Below, one piece after another: positions 44,071 to 52,976 of a stretch of DNA of 64,000 nt. The stretch lies in NCBI RefSeq assembly GCF_009604385.1, contig NZ_WEGJ01000001.1:496001-560000 (forward strand), written 5' to 3'. The notes below the pieces were generated by a model. The model worked only from the letters and a program-made list of their open reading frames with translations, was not told where the DNA came from and made no database searches. Origin of the DNA: Streptomyces smaragdinus. Its GTDB lineage: Bacteria > Actinomycetota > Actinomycetes > Streptomycetales > Streptomycetaceae. The position numbers were made by a program, and so were the translations under genes. How positions within the stretch are numbered: the stretch's first letter is position 1; each line of letters opens with the position of its first letter.

Positions 44071-45513
44071 GTGCCGGAAAACGTCGCCGAACGAGCCGTT
44101 GCCGAGCAGCTGTCCGATGTGCGGCCCGAGCTGGCCGGACGATACGGGGCGGAGCTGCCGGACGCGCGGGCGGCCGTGCTGCGGCGTTTGTGGCGGGGAT
44201 TGACGTACGACCCGTTGCCGTGGGTGGCACGGCGGTCGGGCGGCGAGCTGGAGTTGACGGACGGGCGGCGGCTCTCGGGGCCGGTCTGCGATCCGTTCGC
44301 CACCGACGCGCCGGTCAAGGCGGTGGAGCTGGACGGGTCGGTGTACGCGCATCCGGCGGAGCTGATGCGGGCGCTGGGGTTCGCGGGGTTCGCGGCGGAA
44401 CTGGCCGGCAGTGTGGCGTCGTTGGCGCTGTCGCGGGCGGGTGCGCCGGCCGGGCCGGGGCCGTGGGAGCAGCGGGTGGTGGACGGGCATCCGTACCATC
44501 CGTGCTGCCGTTACCGGCCGGGGTTCAGTGTCGCCGAGGAGCTGGCGTACGCGCCGGAGCACCGGCCGGTGGTCCGCCTCGCGCTGGCCCCGGTGGCGGA
44601 CGCGCGGGTCACCGGGGAGTGGCCCGAGCGGCTGCGGGACGGCGGGCGGGTGCTGCTGCCGGTGCATCCGTGGCAGGCGGAGCATGTGCTGGCGGGGCGT
44701 GAGTTGCAAGGCGGGTTCGACGCGCGCCCGCTGATGGCGCTGCGTACCCTCGAGCCCGACGCCTGGCCGGGGGTGCATGTGAAGACGGCGCTGAGTACGC
44801 GGCTGACGTCCTCCGTGCGGGACATCTCGGAGTACTCCGTACGGGGCGCCGCCGTCGTGTCGGGGCTGCTGGCGGACGTCGCGGGGCGGCTCGACGGGCG
44901 GCTGCACGTCACGCGGACGCTGGCGGCGGCGAGCGGCGGGTCGGCGGATCTGGCGGCGGTGCTGCGGGAGTCGCCGTCCGTCCACGCCGACGCGTCGGCC
45001 GGGGAGGAGGCGATCCCGGTCGCCGCGCTGGGGCGGCGGGACCCGGCGTGGGTGGCGGAGTTCGCCCGGCTGGCGCTGCCCGTCGGGCTGCGGATGCTCG
45101 AGCTGGGCGTCGCGCTGGAGGCCCACGGCCAGAACCTGCTGGCCGTCGTCGGGCCCGACGGCCGTCCGCGCCGGCTGGTCTACCGCGATCTCGCGGACGT
45201 CCGGATCAGCCCCGCCCGGCTCGCGGCCCACGGCATCCCGGTGCCGCCGCTCACGGGCCGGATCGTCACGGACGACCCGGTGGCGCTGCGCCGCAAGCTG
45301 TTCGGCTCCCTCGTCTCCGGCGCCCTCGGCCCGCTGGCGGGCAGCGGCCCGGCGCTGGCAGCTGCTGTGGGCCCCGTAGTCGACGCCCTCCCGCCGTCCG
45401 CGGACACCGAGGCGCTGCGCTCGGCGGAGCTGCCGGTGAAGGCGCTCACGCTGATGCGGCTGCGGGACGAGCCGGGCGACGCGTGGGCCGTCCTCCCGAA
45501 CCCGCTGCGCTGA
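44071..45513 (+). CDS. Second IucA/IucC-family siderophore synthetase
   Basis: 480 residues from GTG 44071, with GGGGGG a few bases upstream; GTG 44035 would add 12 residues. Motifs are present but looser than in its neighbour: DGHPYHPCCRYRPG has Arg for the usual Lys, then VHPWQAEHVLAG, VKTALSTRLTSSVRDIS and EAHGQNLLAVV. Two synthetases from one divergent promoter region suggest two successive condensations onto one acid. No hydroxylase, acyltransferase or decarboxylase for the usual diamine building blocks is nearby. Only about 50 bases separate the two genes, and I see no DmdR-type iron box there. Confidence 0.85.
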   Translation: MPENVAERAVAEQLSDVRPELAGRYGAELPDARAAVLRRLWRGLTYDPLPWVARRSGGELELTDGRRLSGPVCDPFATDAPVKAVELDGSVYAHPAELMRALGFAGFAAELAGSVASLALSRAGAPAGPGPWEQRVVDGHPYHPCCRYRPGFSVAEELAYAPEHRPVVRLALAPVADARVTGEWPERLRDGGRVLLPVHPWQAEHVLAGRELQGGFDARPLMALRTLEPDAWPGVHVKTALSTRLTSSVRDISEYSVRGAAVVSGLLADVAGRLDGRLHVTRTLAAASGGSADLAAVLRESPSVHADASAGEEAIPVAALGRRDPAWVAEFARLALPVGLRMLELGVALEAHGQNLLAVVGPDGRPRRLVYRDLADVRISPARLAAHGIPVPPLTGRIVTDDPVALRRKLFGSLVSGALGPLAGSGPALAAAVGPVVDALPPSADTEALRSAELPVKALTLMRLRDEPGDAWAVLPNPLR

Positions 45514-45514
45514 C

Positions 45515-46369
45515 TCACACGGTGTCGGGCCGCACCTCGTCCAGCATCAGCGCGGCGCGGTCGGCGAAGTCGTCCATCTCCGAGTCCAGGGGGTAGACGG
45601 ACGCCTTGGTGAGCGTGAACGACACGAGCGTGCCCCCGTCCGACCACACGCACGTGTACTGCACCACGGGGTTGCCCTGCTCCTGGGCGGTGGCGCCCTG
45701 GCAGAGGAACTTCTCGCCCTCGCTCGCCCCGGCGTCGCGGGGCTGGATGCTCACCTCCCCGATGCCGGCCAGGTCCGCCAGATATTCCTTGGCGTCCAGG
45801 TCCTCGTCGTCCTGCAGCCCCTCGTAGCGGACCCAGCCGTTGCCGAGGGTGTCGGCGCCGTACTTGGCGGACATGACCGTGTCCACCGACGGGTGGTCCT
45901 TCTTCGCGTCGTCCGTCAGCTCCTTGTCGAGGAAGAGGTCACCGCCCTCGAGGTCCGGCGGAATGGTGAGGTTGTACTCACCTCCGCCGCCACCCTTCGT
46001 GCTGCCGCCTCCGCCGTCGTCGTCCGTCAGCAGCAGCACTCCGGCCACGGCCCCGGCGACCACCAGACAGCCGGCGAGCGTCCACCCCACCAGCACGCCC
46101 GTCGAACGCCGTGGAGGCGCCGGGGGCATGCCGTACGGCCCGGGCTGGGGGTAGGGGCCCGGCGGCGCGTACGGGGGCAGGGGCGGGAGCGTCGGGGGCA
46201 GGGGCGGGAACTGGGCGGCGACGGTGGGTGGCTGGTCGGCCGGGGCGGGCGGCGGCTGGTAGCTCACCTGCGTCGGCTCGTGCGCCGCGTACGGGTTCCG
46301 GTCCTGCTGCGGGACGGGCGGCTGTCCGTACGGCGATGGACTGCCGTACCCCTGCTGCGAGTCACTCAT
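45515..46369 (-). CDS. Pro-rich single-pass membrane protein
   Basis: 284 residues from ATG 46369 after GGGGGG. The first 85 residues are a cytoplasmic tail rich in Pro, Tyr and Gln, then one transmembrane helix (TGVLVGWTLAGCLVVAGAVAGVLLL), a Gly/Asp linker and an extracytoplasmic domain with two cysteines (FLCQGAT and VQYTCVW) that may pair. It resembles the many Streptomyces membrane proteins of unknown role with such tails. It lies back to back with the rightward Ser/Thr kinase gene, which could phosphorylate the tail; that is a guess. Confidence 0.78.
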   Translation of the reverse strand: MSDSQQGYGSPSPYGQPPVPQQDRNPYAAHEPTQVSYQPPPAPADQPPTVAAQFPPLPPTLPPLPPYAPPGPYPQPGPYGMPPAPPRRSTGVLVGWTLAGCLVVAGAVAGVLLLTDDDGGGGSTKGGGGGEYNLTIPPDLEGGDLFLDKELTDDAKKDHPSVDTVMSAKYGADTLGNGWVRYEGLQDDEDLDAKEYLADLAGIGEVSIQPRDAGASEGEKFLCQGATAQEQGNPVVQYTCVWSDGGTLVSFTLTKASVYPLDSEMDDFADRAALMLDEVRPDTV

Positions 46370-46527
46370 CTGCTCGTCCCCCCTCGGGAGCGCCTGCGGT
46401 CGGTGCGGGGATCCTAGCGGCGCCGGCGGACATGCGTTCGCACGCAAGGTCCGGCAGGGGCGGCCGGGGACCCACTACGCTGCCTCAGTTACGGCAGTAC
46501 GGGGAACGAACGGCACGGGGGCGGACA

Positions 46528-48309
46528 ATGGGTACGGGGGACGGCGGCGGGCGGGTGCTCGCCGGGCGGTACCGGATCGTGGCACAGCTGGGCCGCGGCG
46601 GCATGGGCACCGTGTGGCGGGCCGTGGACGAGGTCCTGGGCCGCGAGGTCGCGGTGAAGGAGCTCCGGTCGTACAGCGACGCGGACGGCACGGAACTGGC
46701 GGCGCTGGGCGTACGGATGCAGCGCGAGGCGCGGGCGGCGGCGCGGGTGCGGCACACCGGTGTGGTCGCGGTGCACGACGTGGTGGAGCACGAGGGCCGG
46801 CCGGTCATCGTGATGGAGCTGGTGGACGGCCCGTCGCTGGCCGACGTGCTGCGGCGGGAGGGCCCGCTGGACCCCGTGGCGGCGGCGCGGATCGGGGCCG
46901 GGGTGATGGACGCGCTGGCCGCCGCGCACGCCGCGGGGGTGCTGCACCGGGACGTCAAGCCCGGCAACGTACTGCTGGAGCGCGGCGGCCGGGTGGTGCT
47001 CACGGACTTCGGCATCGCGGCGATGGACGATCCCGGCGACGACGCGGGGACGCGGCTGACGGGCAGCGGGGAGATCGTCGGCTCGCTGGACTACCTGGCG
47101 CCGGAACGGGCCCGCGGCGACGCGCCGGACGCGCCCGCGGACGTCTGGGCGCTCGGGGCGACGCTGTACGCGGCGGTCGAGGGCACGGCGCCGTTTCGCC
47201 GCACGTCCACCTGGTCGACGATCACGGCGATCGTGGTGGAGCCGCTGCCCGAGCCGAAGCGGGCGGGCGCGCTCGGCCCGGCGCTGCACGCGCTGATGGC
47301 GAAGGACCCGGCGGCCCGCCCGGACGCGGCGGGGGCGGCGCGGATGCTCACGGAGATCGCCGAGGGGGGCGCCGGGCTGCCGCCGTCCGCCGCGGACACC
47401 ACACGGCTGCGCGCCCCGGCGCCCCCGGCCTCCCCGGCGGTCCCGGTGGTCGCGGACGTCCCGACCGTCCGTACGACCCCGTCCCCGGCGGCCCCGCACA
47501 CGCGGACCGAGCTCGACGCCGCCGCCCCGCTCGGCACGTTCGGCCCCCCGCACCCCGGGCCGGAGCCTTCGCCCGGGCGGCGGCTCCGCCCCCTGCTGAT
47601 CGCCGCCGGGGTGGTGGCCGTGCTGCTGGCGGGCGGCGGCGCGGCGTACCTCGTCGGGCGCGACGGCGACGACCCGACGGGCCCGGTGGCCGCCTCCCAC
47701 ACGCCGAGCGCCTCCACCGCCGGAGAGCAGCCGGCGGGCGGCGGCGCCGCGAGCGAGGGAACCGACGACCGCCCGAAGGGTTCCGAATCGCCGTCCGCCG
47801 AGGCGTCGAAGAAGGCCCCCGCAGCCGCGGCCGGCACGTCCGGCGACAGCGGCGGCGGATCGGACGGCGGCTCCGGCGACACAGGCGGTACGAGCGGCAG
47901 CGGCGGCTCCGGCGACGGCGGCGACAGCGGCGGGACGAGCAGCACGGGCGGGACGGGCAGTACGAACGGCGGATCGACGGACGGCAGCAGCACGTCCGGT
48001 TCCAGCACCGGCGGCTCCAGCCCGAAGCCCTCCTGCACCTCCATCGGCGGCGGCAAGTACAACTGCACGGTGTGGGGCACCGCCGACTCGTACGACTCCG
48101 CGCATCGCAAGGTCGGCGTCCTGTACACGGGCACGAACTACTTCTACTGCCAGGTCAAGACCGGCTGGCGCGAGACCTACGGCGAGTGGACGAACGTCTG
48201 GTGGGCGAAGACGGACGACGACAGCGGCAACGCGAACGTGTACATCTCCGACGTGTACATCGACATCGGGGAGAACGACTCCCCCGTCCCGGGCCTCCCC
48301 GTCTGCTGA
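46528..48309 (+). CDS. Transmembrane Ser/Thr protein kinase (PknB type)
   Basis: 593 residues from ATG 46528; the frame is open further left but shadows the divergent gene. Kinase domain about 14-278: LGRGGMGTVW, Lys44, HRDVKPGN at 140-147, DFG at 160-162, LDYLAPERARG. A single transmembrane helix at about 354-376 is followed by a Ser/Gly/Thr-rich linker of about 140 residues and a small C-terminal domain (about 525-593) with cysteines in PSCTSIGGGKYNCTVWG, FYCQVKTGW and the final LPVC. The outer domain is probably a disulfide-stabilised sensor; no PASTA repeat is present. Ligand unknown. Confidence 0.88.
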   Translation: MGTGDGGGRVLAGRYRIVAQLGRGGMGTVWRAVDEVLGREVAVKELRSYSDADGTELAALGVRMQREARAAARVRHTGVVAVHDVVEHEGRPVIVMELVDGPSLADVLRREGPLDPVAAARIGAGVMDALAAAHAAGVLHRDVKPGNVLLERGGRVVLTDFGIAAMDDPGDDAGTRLTGSGEIVGSLDYLAPERARGDAPDAPADVWALGATLYAAVEGTAPFRRTSTWSTITAIVVEPLPEPKRAGALGPALHALMAKDPAARPDAAGAARMLTEIAEGGAGLPPSAADTTRLRAPAPPASPAVPVVADVPTVRTTPSPAAPHTRTELDAAAPLGTFGPPHPGPEPSPGRRLRPLLIAAGVVAVLLAGGGAAYLVGRDGDDPTGPVAASHTPSASTAGEQPAGGGAASEGTDDRPKGSESPSAEASKKAPAAAAGTSGDSGGGSDGGSGDTGGTSGSGGSGDGGDSGGTSSTGGTGSTNGGSTDGSSTSGSSTGGSSPKPSCTSIGGGKYNCTVWGTADSYDSAHRKVGVLYTGTNYFYCQVKTGWRETYGEWTNVWWAKTDDDSGNANVYISDVYIDIGENDSPVPGLPVC

Positions 48310-48330
48310 GCGGGGAGACCCGGGGACGGT

Positions 48331-49332
48331 TCACCGGACGAAGGCGAGGAGCAGCGCGAACCGCTCCTGCGGATCCGTCCACCACCTGCGTACGGTGAGT
48401 CCGGCGGCGGCCAGTTCGTCGGTGAGGGCGGAGCGCCGGAACTTCACGGAGATCTCGGTCCGCAGATCCTCGTCCCGTTCGAAGTCGACGGCCAGGTCCA
48501 GCGCCTTGACCTTCACGGTCTGGGCCCGGTCGGAGCGCAGATGCATCTCGACGCGCTCCTCGACGGCGTTCCACACCGCGCGGTGGGTGAAGGTGTCGGG
48601 GTCGAAGTCGGCGTCCAGTTCGCGGTTGAGGACGTGCAGCACGTTCTTGTTGAACTCCGCCGTGACCCCCTGCGCGTCGTCGTAGGCCCGGCGCAGCACG
48701 CCGGCGTCCTTGACCAGGTCGGCGCCCAGGAGCAGCGCGTCGTCCGGTCCCAGCGCGGCGCGGACGGCGGTGAGGAACGCGGCCCGCTGTCCGGCGTCCA
48801 GATTGCCGATCGTGCTGCCGAGGAACGCGAGGAGATGCGGCCCCGGGGTGTCGGGCAGGGTGAGGGCGGACTCGAAGTCGGCGACGGTCGCGGCGACGTC
48901 CAGCCGCGGGTAGTCGCGGATCAGGGCTTCCCCCGCCTCCCGCAGCGCGCTGTCGCTGACGTCGAGCGGGGCGTACGAGCGCAGCCCCGGGCCGAGGGCG
49001 TCGAGGAGCAGGCGGGTCTTCTCCGAGGAGCCGGAGCCCAGTTCGGCGAGGGTTCGGGCGCCGGTGAGCGCGGCGATCTCCTGGGCGCGGGCCTGCAGGA
49101 TCTCGCGTTCGGCGCGGGTCGGGTAGTACTCGGGGAGGCGGGTGATCTCCTCGAACAGGGCGCTGCCGCGGGCGTCGTAGAACCATTTCGGCGGAAGGGT
49201 CTTGGGCGTGGCGGTCAGTCCGGCGGCGACGTCCGCGCGCAGGGTACGGGCGGCGTGGTCGGCGGCGAGGCGGCGGGTGAGGGTGAACCGGGGGCGTGCG
49301 GGGGTGTGGAGGGCGCTGGGGCGGCGGGTCAT
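48331..49332 (-). CDS. egtD: L-histidine N-alpha-methyltransferase EgtD
   Basis: 333 residues. The SAM site reads LAELGSGSSEKTRLLLDAL, with LAFLGSTIGNLDAGQR and the N-terminal PPKWFYDARGSALFEEITRLPEYYPTRAE of the EgtD family. It trimethylates histidine to hercynine, the first step specific to ergothioneine. Its ATG overlaps the egtC stop (ATGA); it is the last gene of the egtABCD operon. A stand-alone lyase EgtE is not in the window and is usually encoded elsewhere or supplied by another PLP enzyme. Confidence 0.93.
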   Translation of the reverse strand: MTRRPSALHTPARPRFTLTRRLAADHAARTLRADVAAGLTATPKTLPPKWFYDARGSALFEEITRLPEYYPTRAEREILQARAQEIAALTGARTLAELGSGSSEKTRLLLDALGPGLRSYAPLDVSDSALREAGEALIRDYPRLDVAATVADFESALTLPDTPGPHLLAFLGSTIGNLDAGQRAAFLTAVRAALGPDDALLLGADLVKDAGVLRRAYDDAQGVTAEFNKNVLHVLNRELDADFDPDTFTHRAVWNAVEERVEMHLRSDRAQTVKVKALDLAVDFERDEDLRTEISVKFRRSALTDELAAAGLTVRRWWTDPQERFALLLAFVR

Positions 49333-50102
49333 GAACGGAGGGATCCTTCCGGGACGCGGGCGGTCAGCGGGGTGACGGTGACGGAGTGGCGGGTGGCGAG
49401 GAGTACCGAGTGGTCGGGCACCTCCTGCCAGGGGGCGCCGGGCGCGTCGTCGGGTTCGGAGGCGACGAGGACCTCCCCGGCGCCGGCGCGGTACCAGAGG
49501 GTGTCGCCCCACCGGGTGGCGGCGATCCGGTCGCCGTCGGTGAGGAGCAGGTTGAGGCGGGCGGTGGGCCGTACGGCCGCCGTGTCGCGTACGACCCGGG
49601 CGAGCGCCTCGTCGGGCTCTGCGCCCGCCGCGAGCTGACCGTCGGCGGCGGCCCACAGCAGGGCGGCGTCGCAGCGGGACTCCAGCCGCAGCAGCCGCTC
49701 GGCGGTGAGCGGGAGCCCGGCGTCGGCGGGCAGCCGTTCCCAGTCGGGTACGGCACCGTTGTGGCTGAACAGCCAGGGTCCCGAGGTGTACGGGGCGGCG
49801 GCGGACTCGTCCTGGCTGGTGCCCGCGGTGGCGTCGCGGACGGCAGCCAGCAGGGCGGTGGTGCGCAGGGTACGGGCCAGGTCCGGCAGATTGCCGTCCG
49901 CCCAGACGGGCACCGCCCGCCGGTAGCGGGCGGGCGGTCCGGCCGGCGGGTACCAGCCGATGCCGAAGCCGTCGGCGTTGACGGTGCCGTGGCGCTGCCG
50001 GCGCGGCGCCCACGACTGCTCGTACAGCCCGCGCGGCGGGTCGGTGAGCAGTTCGGCCACGCCGCGGGGGTGTTCGCCGAGCCAGGCGATATGACGGCAC
50101 AT
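49329..50102 (-). CDS. egtC: EgtC, gamma-glutamyl hercynylcysteine sulfoxide amidohydrolase
   Basis: 257 residues starting M-C-R-H: after removal of Met, Cys2 is the nucleophile of this class II glutamine-amidotransferase fold (Ntn hydrolase). VNADGFGIGWY and LFSHNGAVPDW carry the conserved glutamyl-binding residues. It removes the glutamyl group from gamma-glutamyl-hercynylcysteine sulfoxide. The start shares one base with the egtB stop (TGATG), and its own stop overlaps egtD, so all four genes are coupled. Confidence 0.92.
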   Translation of the reverse strand: MCRHIAWLGEHPRGVAELLTDPPRGLYEQSWAPRRQRHGTVNADGFGIGWYPPAGPPARYRRAVPVWADGNLPDLARTLRTTALLAAVRDATAGTSQDESAAAPYTSGPWLFSHNGAVPDWERLPADAGLPLTAERLLRLESRCDAALLWAAADGQLAAGAEPDEALARVVRDTAAVRPTARLNLLLTDGDRIAATRWGDTLWYRAGAGEVLVASEPDDAPGAPWQEVPDHSVLLATRHSVTVTPLTARVPEGSLRS

Positions 50103-51403
50103 CAGGCGTCCCGGGCGGTGCGGAAGCCGGCGAAGATCTGCCGCCGGATCGGGTAGTCCCAGTTGCGGAACGTGCCGCGGACGGCGACCTGGTCGGCGCC
50201 GAAGGAGCCGCCGCGCAGCACCTTGTACCCGGGGCCGAAGAACACCTCGCTGTACTCGCGGTAGGGGAAGGCCCCAAAGCCCGGGTAGGCGGTGAAGTCG
50301 GAGGACGTCCACTCCCACACGTCGCCGATCAGCTGCCGCGCGCCGCTGGGCGCGGCGCCGGCCGGGTAGGCGCCGGCGGGGGCGGGAGCGAGGTGGCGCT
50401 GGCCGAGGTTGGCGTGCCGCGCGGTGGGCTCGGCCTCGCCCCAGGGGTAGGTGCGGGAGGTGCCGGTGGCCGGGTCGTGGCGGGCGGCCTTCTCCCATTC
50501 CGCCTCCGTGGGCAGCCGCCGGCCGGCCCAGCGGGCGTAGGCGTCGGCCTCGTACCAGCAGACGTGCACGACGGGCTCGTCCGGCGGTACGGGTTCGGTG
50601 CGGCCGAAGCGGCGGCGCAGCCAGGCGTCGCCGTCGCGGCGCCGGAACAGCGGCGCGTGGATGCCGGTGCGGCGGACGTGCGCCCAGCCGTCGGGGTGCC
50701 ACCAGCGGGGCTCGTCGTAGCCGCCGGCGGCGATGAACTCCTGGTAGGCGGCGTTGGTGACGGGTGTGGTGTCGAGGTGGAAGGCGGGGACTTCGACGGT
50801 GTGGGCGGGGCGTTCGTTGTCCAGTGCCCAGGGGTCGGTGGAGGTGCCCATGGTGAACGGGCCGCCCGGCACGAGCACCTCGTCGGGCAGCGGGTGGCCG
50901 CCGGGGGGTGCGGGGGCGTGCAGGACGGGGGTGCCGCGGCGGAGCTGGTGGGTGGCGAGCATCGTCTCGTCGTGCTGCTGCTCGTGCTGGGCGACCATGC
51001 CGAAGACGAACGCGTCGGCCAGCAGCGGATCGTCGCCGTGGGGGTCGGATCCGGCCAGTACGGCGAGCGCCCGGTCGCGGACCTCGCCGAGGTAGCGCCG
51101 CGCCTGGGCGGGCGTCAGCAGGGGCAGGGCGGGGCGGTCGGCGCGGGGGTGCTGGAACGCGTCGTACATGTCGTCCAGGTCCGGGCGCAGGCCGGGGCCG
51201 CGGCCGGCGGCCCGCAGCAGCCAGATGTCCTCCTGGCTGCCGATGTGCGCCAGGTCCCAGACCAGCGGGGACATCAGCGGTGAGTGCTGGGCGGTGAGTC
51301 CGTCGTCGTCGAGGCAGTCGGTGAGGGCCAGGGTGCGGCGGCGGGCGCGTTCGAGCGCCGTGCGGGCCCGGTCGCGGAGGTCGGTCCGCAGGTCGGTCGT
51401 CAT
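50102..51403 (-). CDS. egtB: EgtB, ergothioneine sulfoxide synthase
   Basis: 433 residues. The N-terminal DinB-like part carries the iron ligands: His53 in WDLAHIGS and H140-x3-H144 in QHEQQHDETML. The C-terminal part is an FGE/SUMF-type domain (PFTMGTSTDPWALDNERPAH, VCWYEADAYARWAGRRLPTE, VWEWTSSDF, LRGGSF). It joins gamma-glutamylcysteine to hercynine with O2. The start overlaps the egtA stop (ATGA). Confidence 0.94.
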   Translation of the reverse strand: MTTDLRTDLRDRARTALERARRRTLALTDCLDDDGLTAQHSPLMSPLVWDLAHIGSQEDIWLLRAAGRGPGLRPDLDDMYDAFQHPRADRPALPLLTPAQARRYLGEVRDRALAVLAGSDPHGDDPLLADAFVFGMVAQHEQQHDETMLATHQLRRGTPVLHAPAPPGGHPLPDEVLVPGGPFTMGTSTDPWALDNERPAHTVEVPAFHLDTTPVTNAAYQEFIAAGGYDEPRWWHPDGWAHVRRTGIHAPLFRRRDGDAWLRRRFGRTEPVPPDEPVVHVCWYEADAYARWAGRRLPTEAEWEKAARHDPATGTSRTYPWGEAEPTARHANLGQRHLAPAPAGAYPAGAAPSGARQLIGDVWEWTSSDFTAYPGFGAFPYREYSEVFFGPGYKVLRGGSFGADQVAVRGTFRNWDYPIRRQIFAGFRTARDA

Positions 51404-52617
51404 CGGGTGGTTCCTTCCAGCAGATCGTCTGCGGGGCAGCGGCCGCGTTCGGCGTACCGTTCGGCGAACTGGGCGACCGCGCGGCGCGGTTCGCCGGTGA
51501 GGGCGGCCTCGGCGGCGCTCACGCAGGCGCGTACGGCCTTGCCGAGGGCTGTGTCCGCCGGGCCGTGCCGGGCGGCGTGCAGCCAGAGCTCCGGGGGCGG
51601 CAGTTCGCCGCCGCCGGTGAGGGGTTCGGTGGCCTCGTACGCGGCCTCGGCGGCGCACGGGTCGTCGAGGAGGGTGGCGGCCACCGCGACGGCGGCGGCC
51701 CAGCCGGGGCCGGGCTGGGCGTCGATCATGCGCAGCTCGAGCCAGCCGCGCGGGCGGACGGGCGGGAAGAGGGTGCTGAGGTGGTAGTCGAGGTCGTCGG
51801 GTTCGGCGCCGCGGCCGTCGGCCGGCTCCGCCAGCCAGGTGCGGAAGGTCAGTCCGTCCGGTGCCGTCCATTCCTCGGGCGGCGGGCGGCGGATGCACAT
51901 CACGGGTGCGTCCAGGGCGTAGCGCGCCCAGTCCGTGTGCGGGTCGCCGCCGTCGGCGGCGGCCGGTCTCGTACGGTCCGGGTCGGCGCGCGCCCAGACG
52001 GCCTGGCGGGTGGAGCGCCAGCCGGTGGGCCGGCCCCGCCACAGAGGTGAGTTGGCGAAGGCCGCCAGCAGGACGGGGCCCAGGCGGTGCGCGAGGATCC
52101 AGCGGTGGCGGAAGGCGGCGGGGTCGTCGCCGGCCTCCAGATTGATCTGGACGGCGGCGGTGGAGCGCATCATCACCCGGCCCCACGGGCCGATGCGGTC
52201 GAAGTGCCGCTCCATCGCCCGGTAGCGGGGCTCGTCGAGGATGCGCCGCTGGACGCGGAACGGGTCGAGTCCGCGGCCCGTGGCAAGGAGCCCGGAGCGG
52301 GCGAGGACCTCGTCGAGGGCCGCCTGGTCGGCGGCGAGGTCCTCGACGCAGCCGGCGACGGAATCGGCGGGGCGTGAGCTCAGTTCGACCTGGCCGCCGG
52401 GTTCCCGGGTGAGGCTGCTGCCGCCGGGCAGCGCGCCGGGTTCGGTGAGGGGGGCGAGTGCCTCGGTCAGGCGGCGCTCGGTGAGCGGGCGGCGGGGGTG
52501 GGCGCGGTCGTGGACGAGCCATTCCAGTTCGGCGCCGGTGCGTCCGGGCGGTCCGGTCTTGAAGCAGATGCCGCCGATCCGCGTCTCGGCGTCCTGCTTG
52601 CCCAGCTGTGCCTCCAC
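51400..52617 (-). CDS. egtA: EgtA, glutamate-cysteine ligase
   Basis: 405 residues from GTG 52617, four bases after GGAGGAGG; the longer open frame upstream is not supported. The GCS2-type fold shows TGAELEWLVHD at the start, RVMMRSTAAVQINLEAGDD, FANSPLWRGRPTGWRSTRQAVW and RGWLELRMIDAQPG. It makes gamma-glutamylcysteine for EgtB. First gene of the operon; about 80 bases separate it from the anti-sigma gene on the same strand, so its own promoter or read-through from the sigma operon are both possible. Confidence 0.92.
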   Translation of the reverse strand: MEAQLGKQDAETRIGGICFKTGPPGRTGAELEWLVHDRAHPRRPLTERRLTEALAPLTEPGALPGGSSLTREPGGQVELSSRPADSVAGCVEDLAADQAALDEVLARSGLLATGRGLDPFRVQRRILDEPRYRAMERHFDRIGPWGRVMMRSTAAVQINLEAGDDPAAFRHRWILAHRLGPVLLAAFANSPLWRGRPTGWRSTRQAVWARADPDRTRPAAADGGDPHTDWARYALDAPVMCIRRPPPEEWTAPDGLTFRTWLAEPADGRGAEPDDLDYHLSTLFPPVRPRGWLELRMIDAQPGPGWAAAVAVAATLLDDPCAAEAAYEATEPLTGGGELPPPELWLHAARHGPADTALGKAVRACVSAAEAALTGEPRRAVAQFAERYAERGRCPADDLLEGTTR

Positions 52618-52697
52618 GGGTCCTCCTCCGGTCGGGTGGGACCAGAGGAACCCGGTGGGGCGGCGCGGGTATTCCACGCCGCCCCGGCCGGAGGGGG

Positions 52698-52976
52698 TCA
52701 GGCCGTCGGGGTGCCGTCCGGTTCGTCGCGCAGCAGGGATTCGGCGAAGGCCCGGACCCGGGCGAGGGCCTCGCGGTCCACGGGGTCGCGGCGGGCCAGC
52801 GCGTTCTTGATCTCCCGGTAGGTGGCGGCCTCGTACGCGCACCAGGCGCAGCAGCCCAGGTGTTCGGTCACCCGGTCCCGGGTCCGCGGCCGGGTCTGGC
52901 CGTCCACGTAGGACTGGAGCACCAGGGCGACCTCGGAGCAGCCCATGGGCCGCCGGCGCCCGAGCGGGGTCCTCAT
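52698..52976 (-). CDS. Zinc-binding anti-sigma factor (RsrA-like)
   Basis: 92 residues. The ZAS motif is H39-x3-C43-x2-C46 with an extra Cys13; the 26-residue gap from Cys13 to His39 is the same as between Cys11 and His37 of RsrA, the thiol-redox switch of SigR. Oxidation would form a disulfide, release zinc and free the sigma factor. ATG 52976 overlaps the sigma gene stop (ATGA). It is probably a paralogue of the SigR-RsrA switch, not that pair itself, as the sigma factor differs. Confidence 0.86.
   Translation of the reverse strand: MRTPLGRRRPMGCSEVALVLQSYVDGQTRPRTRDRVTEHLGCCAWCAYEAATYREIKNALARRDPVDREALARVRAFAESLLRDEPDGTPTA

Noticed and set aside
47820..48010. Simple Gly/Ser repeats in the kinase gene as a mobile or tandem DNA repeat
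   Set aside because: They are in frame and encode a flexible Ser/Gly/Thr linker, common in such kinases.
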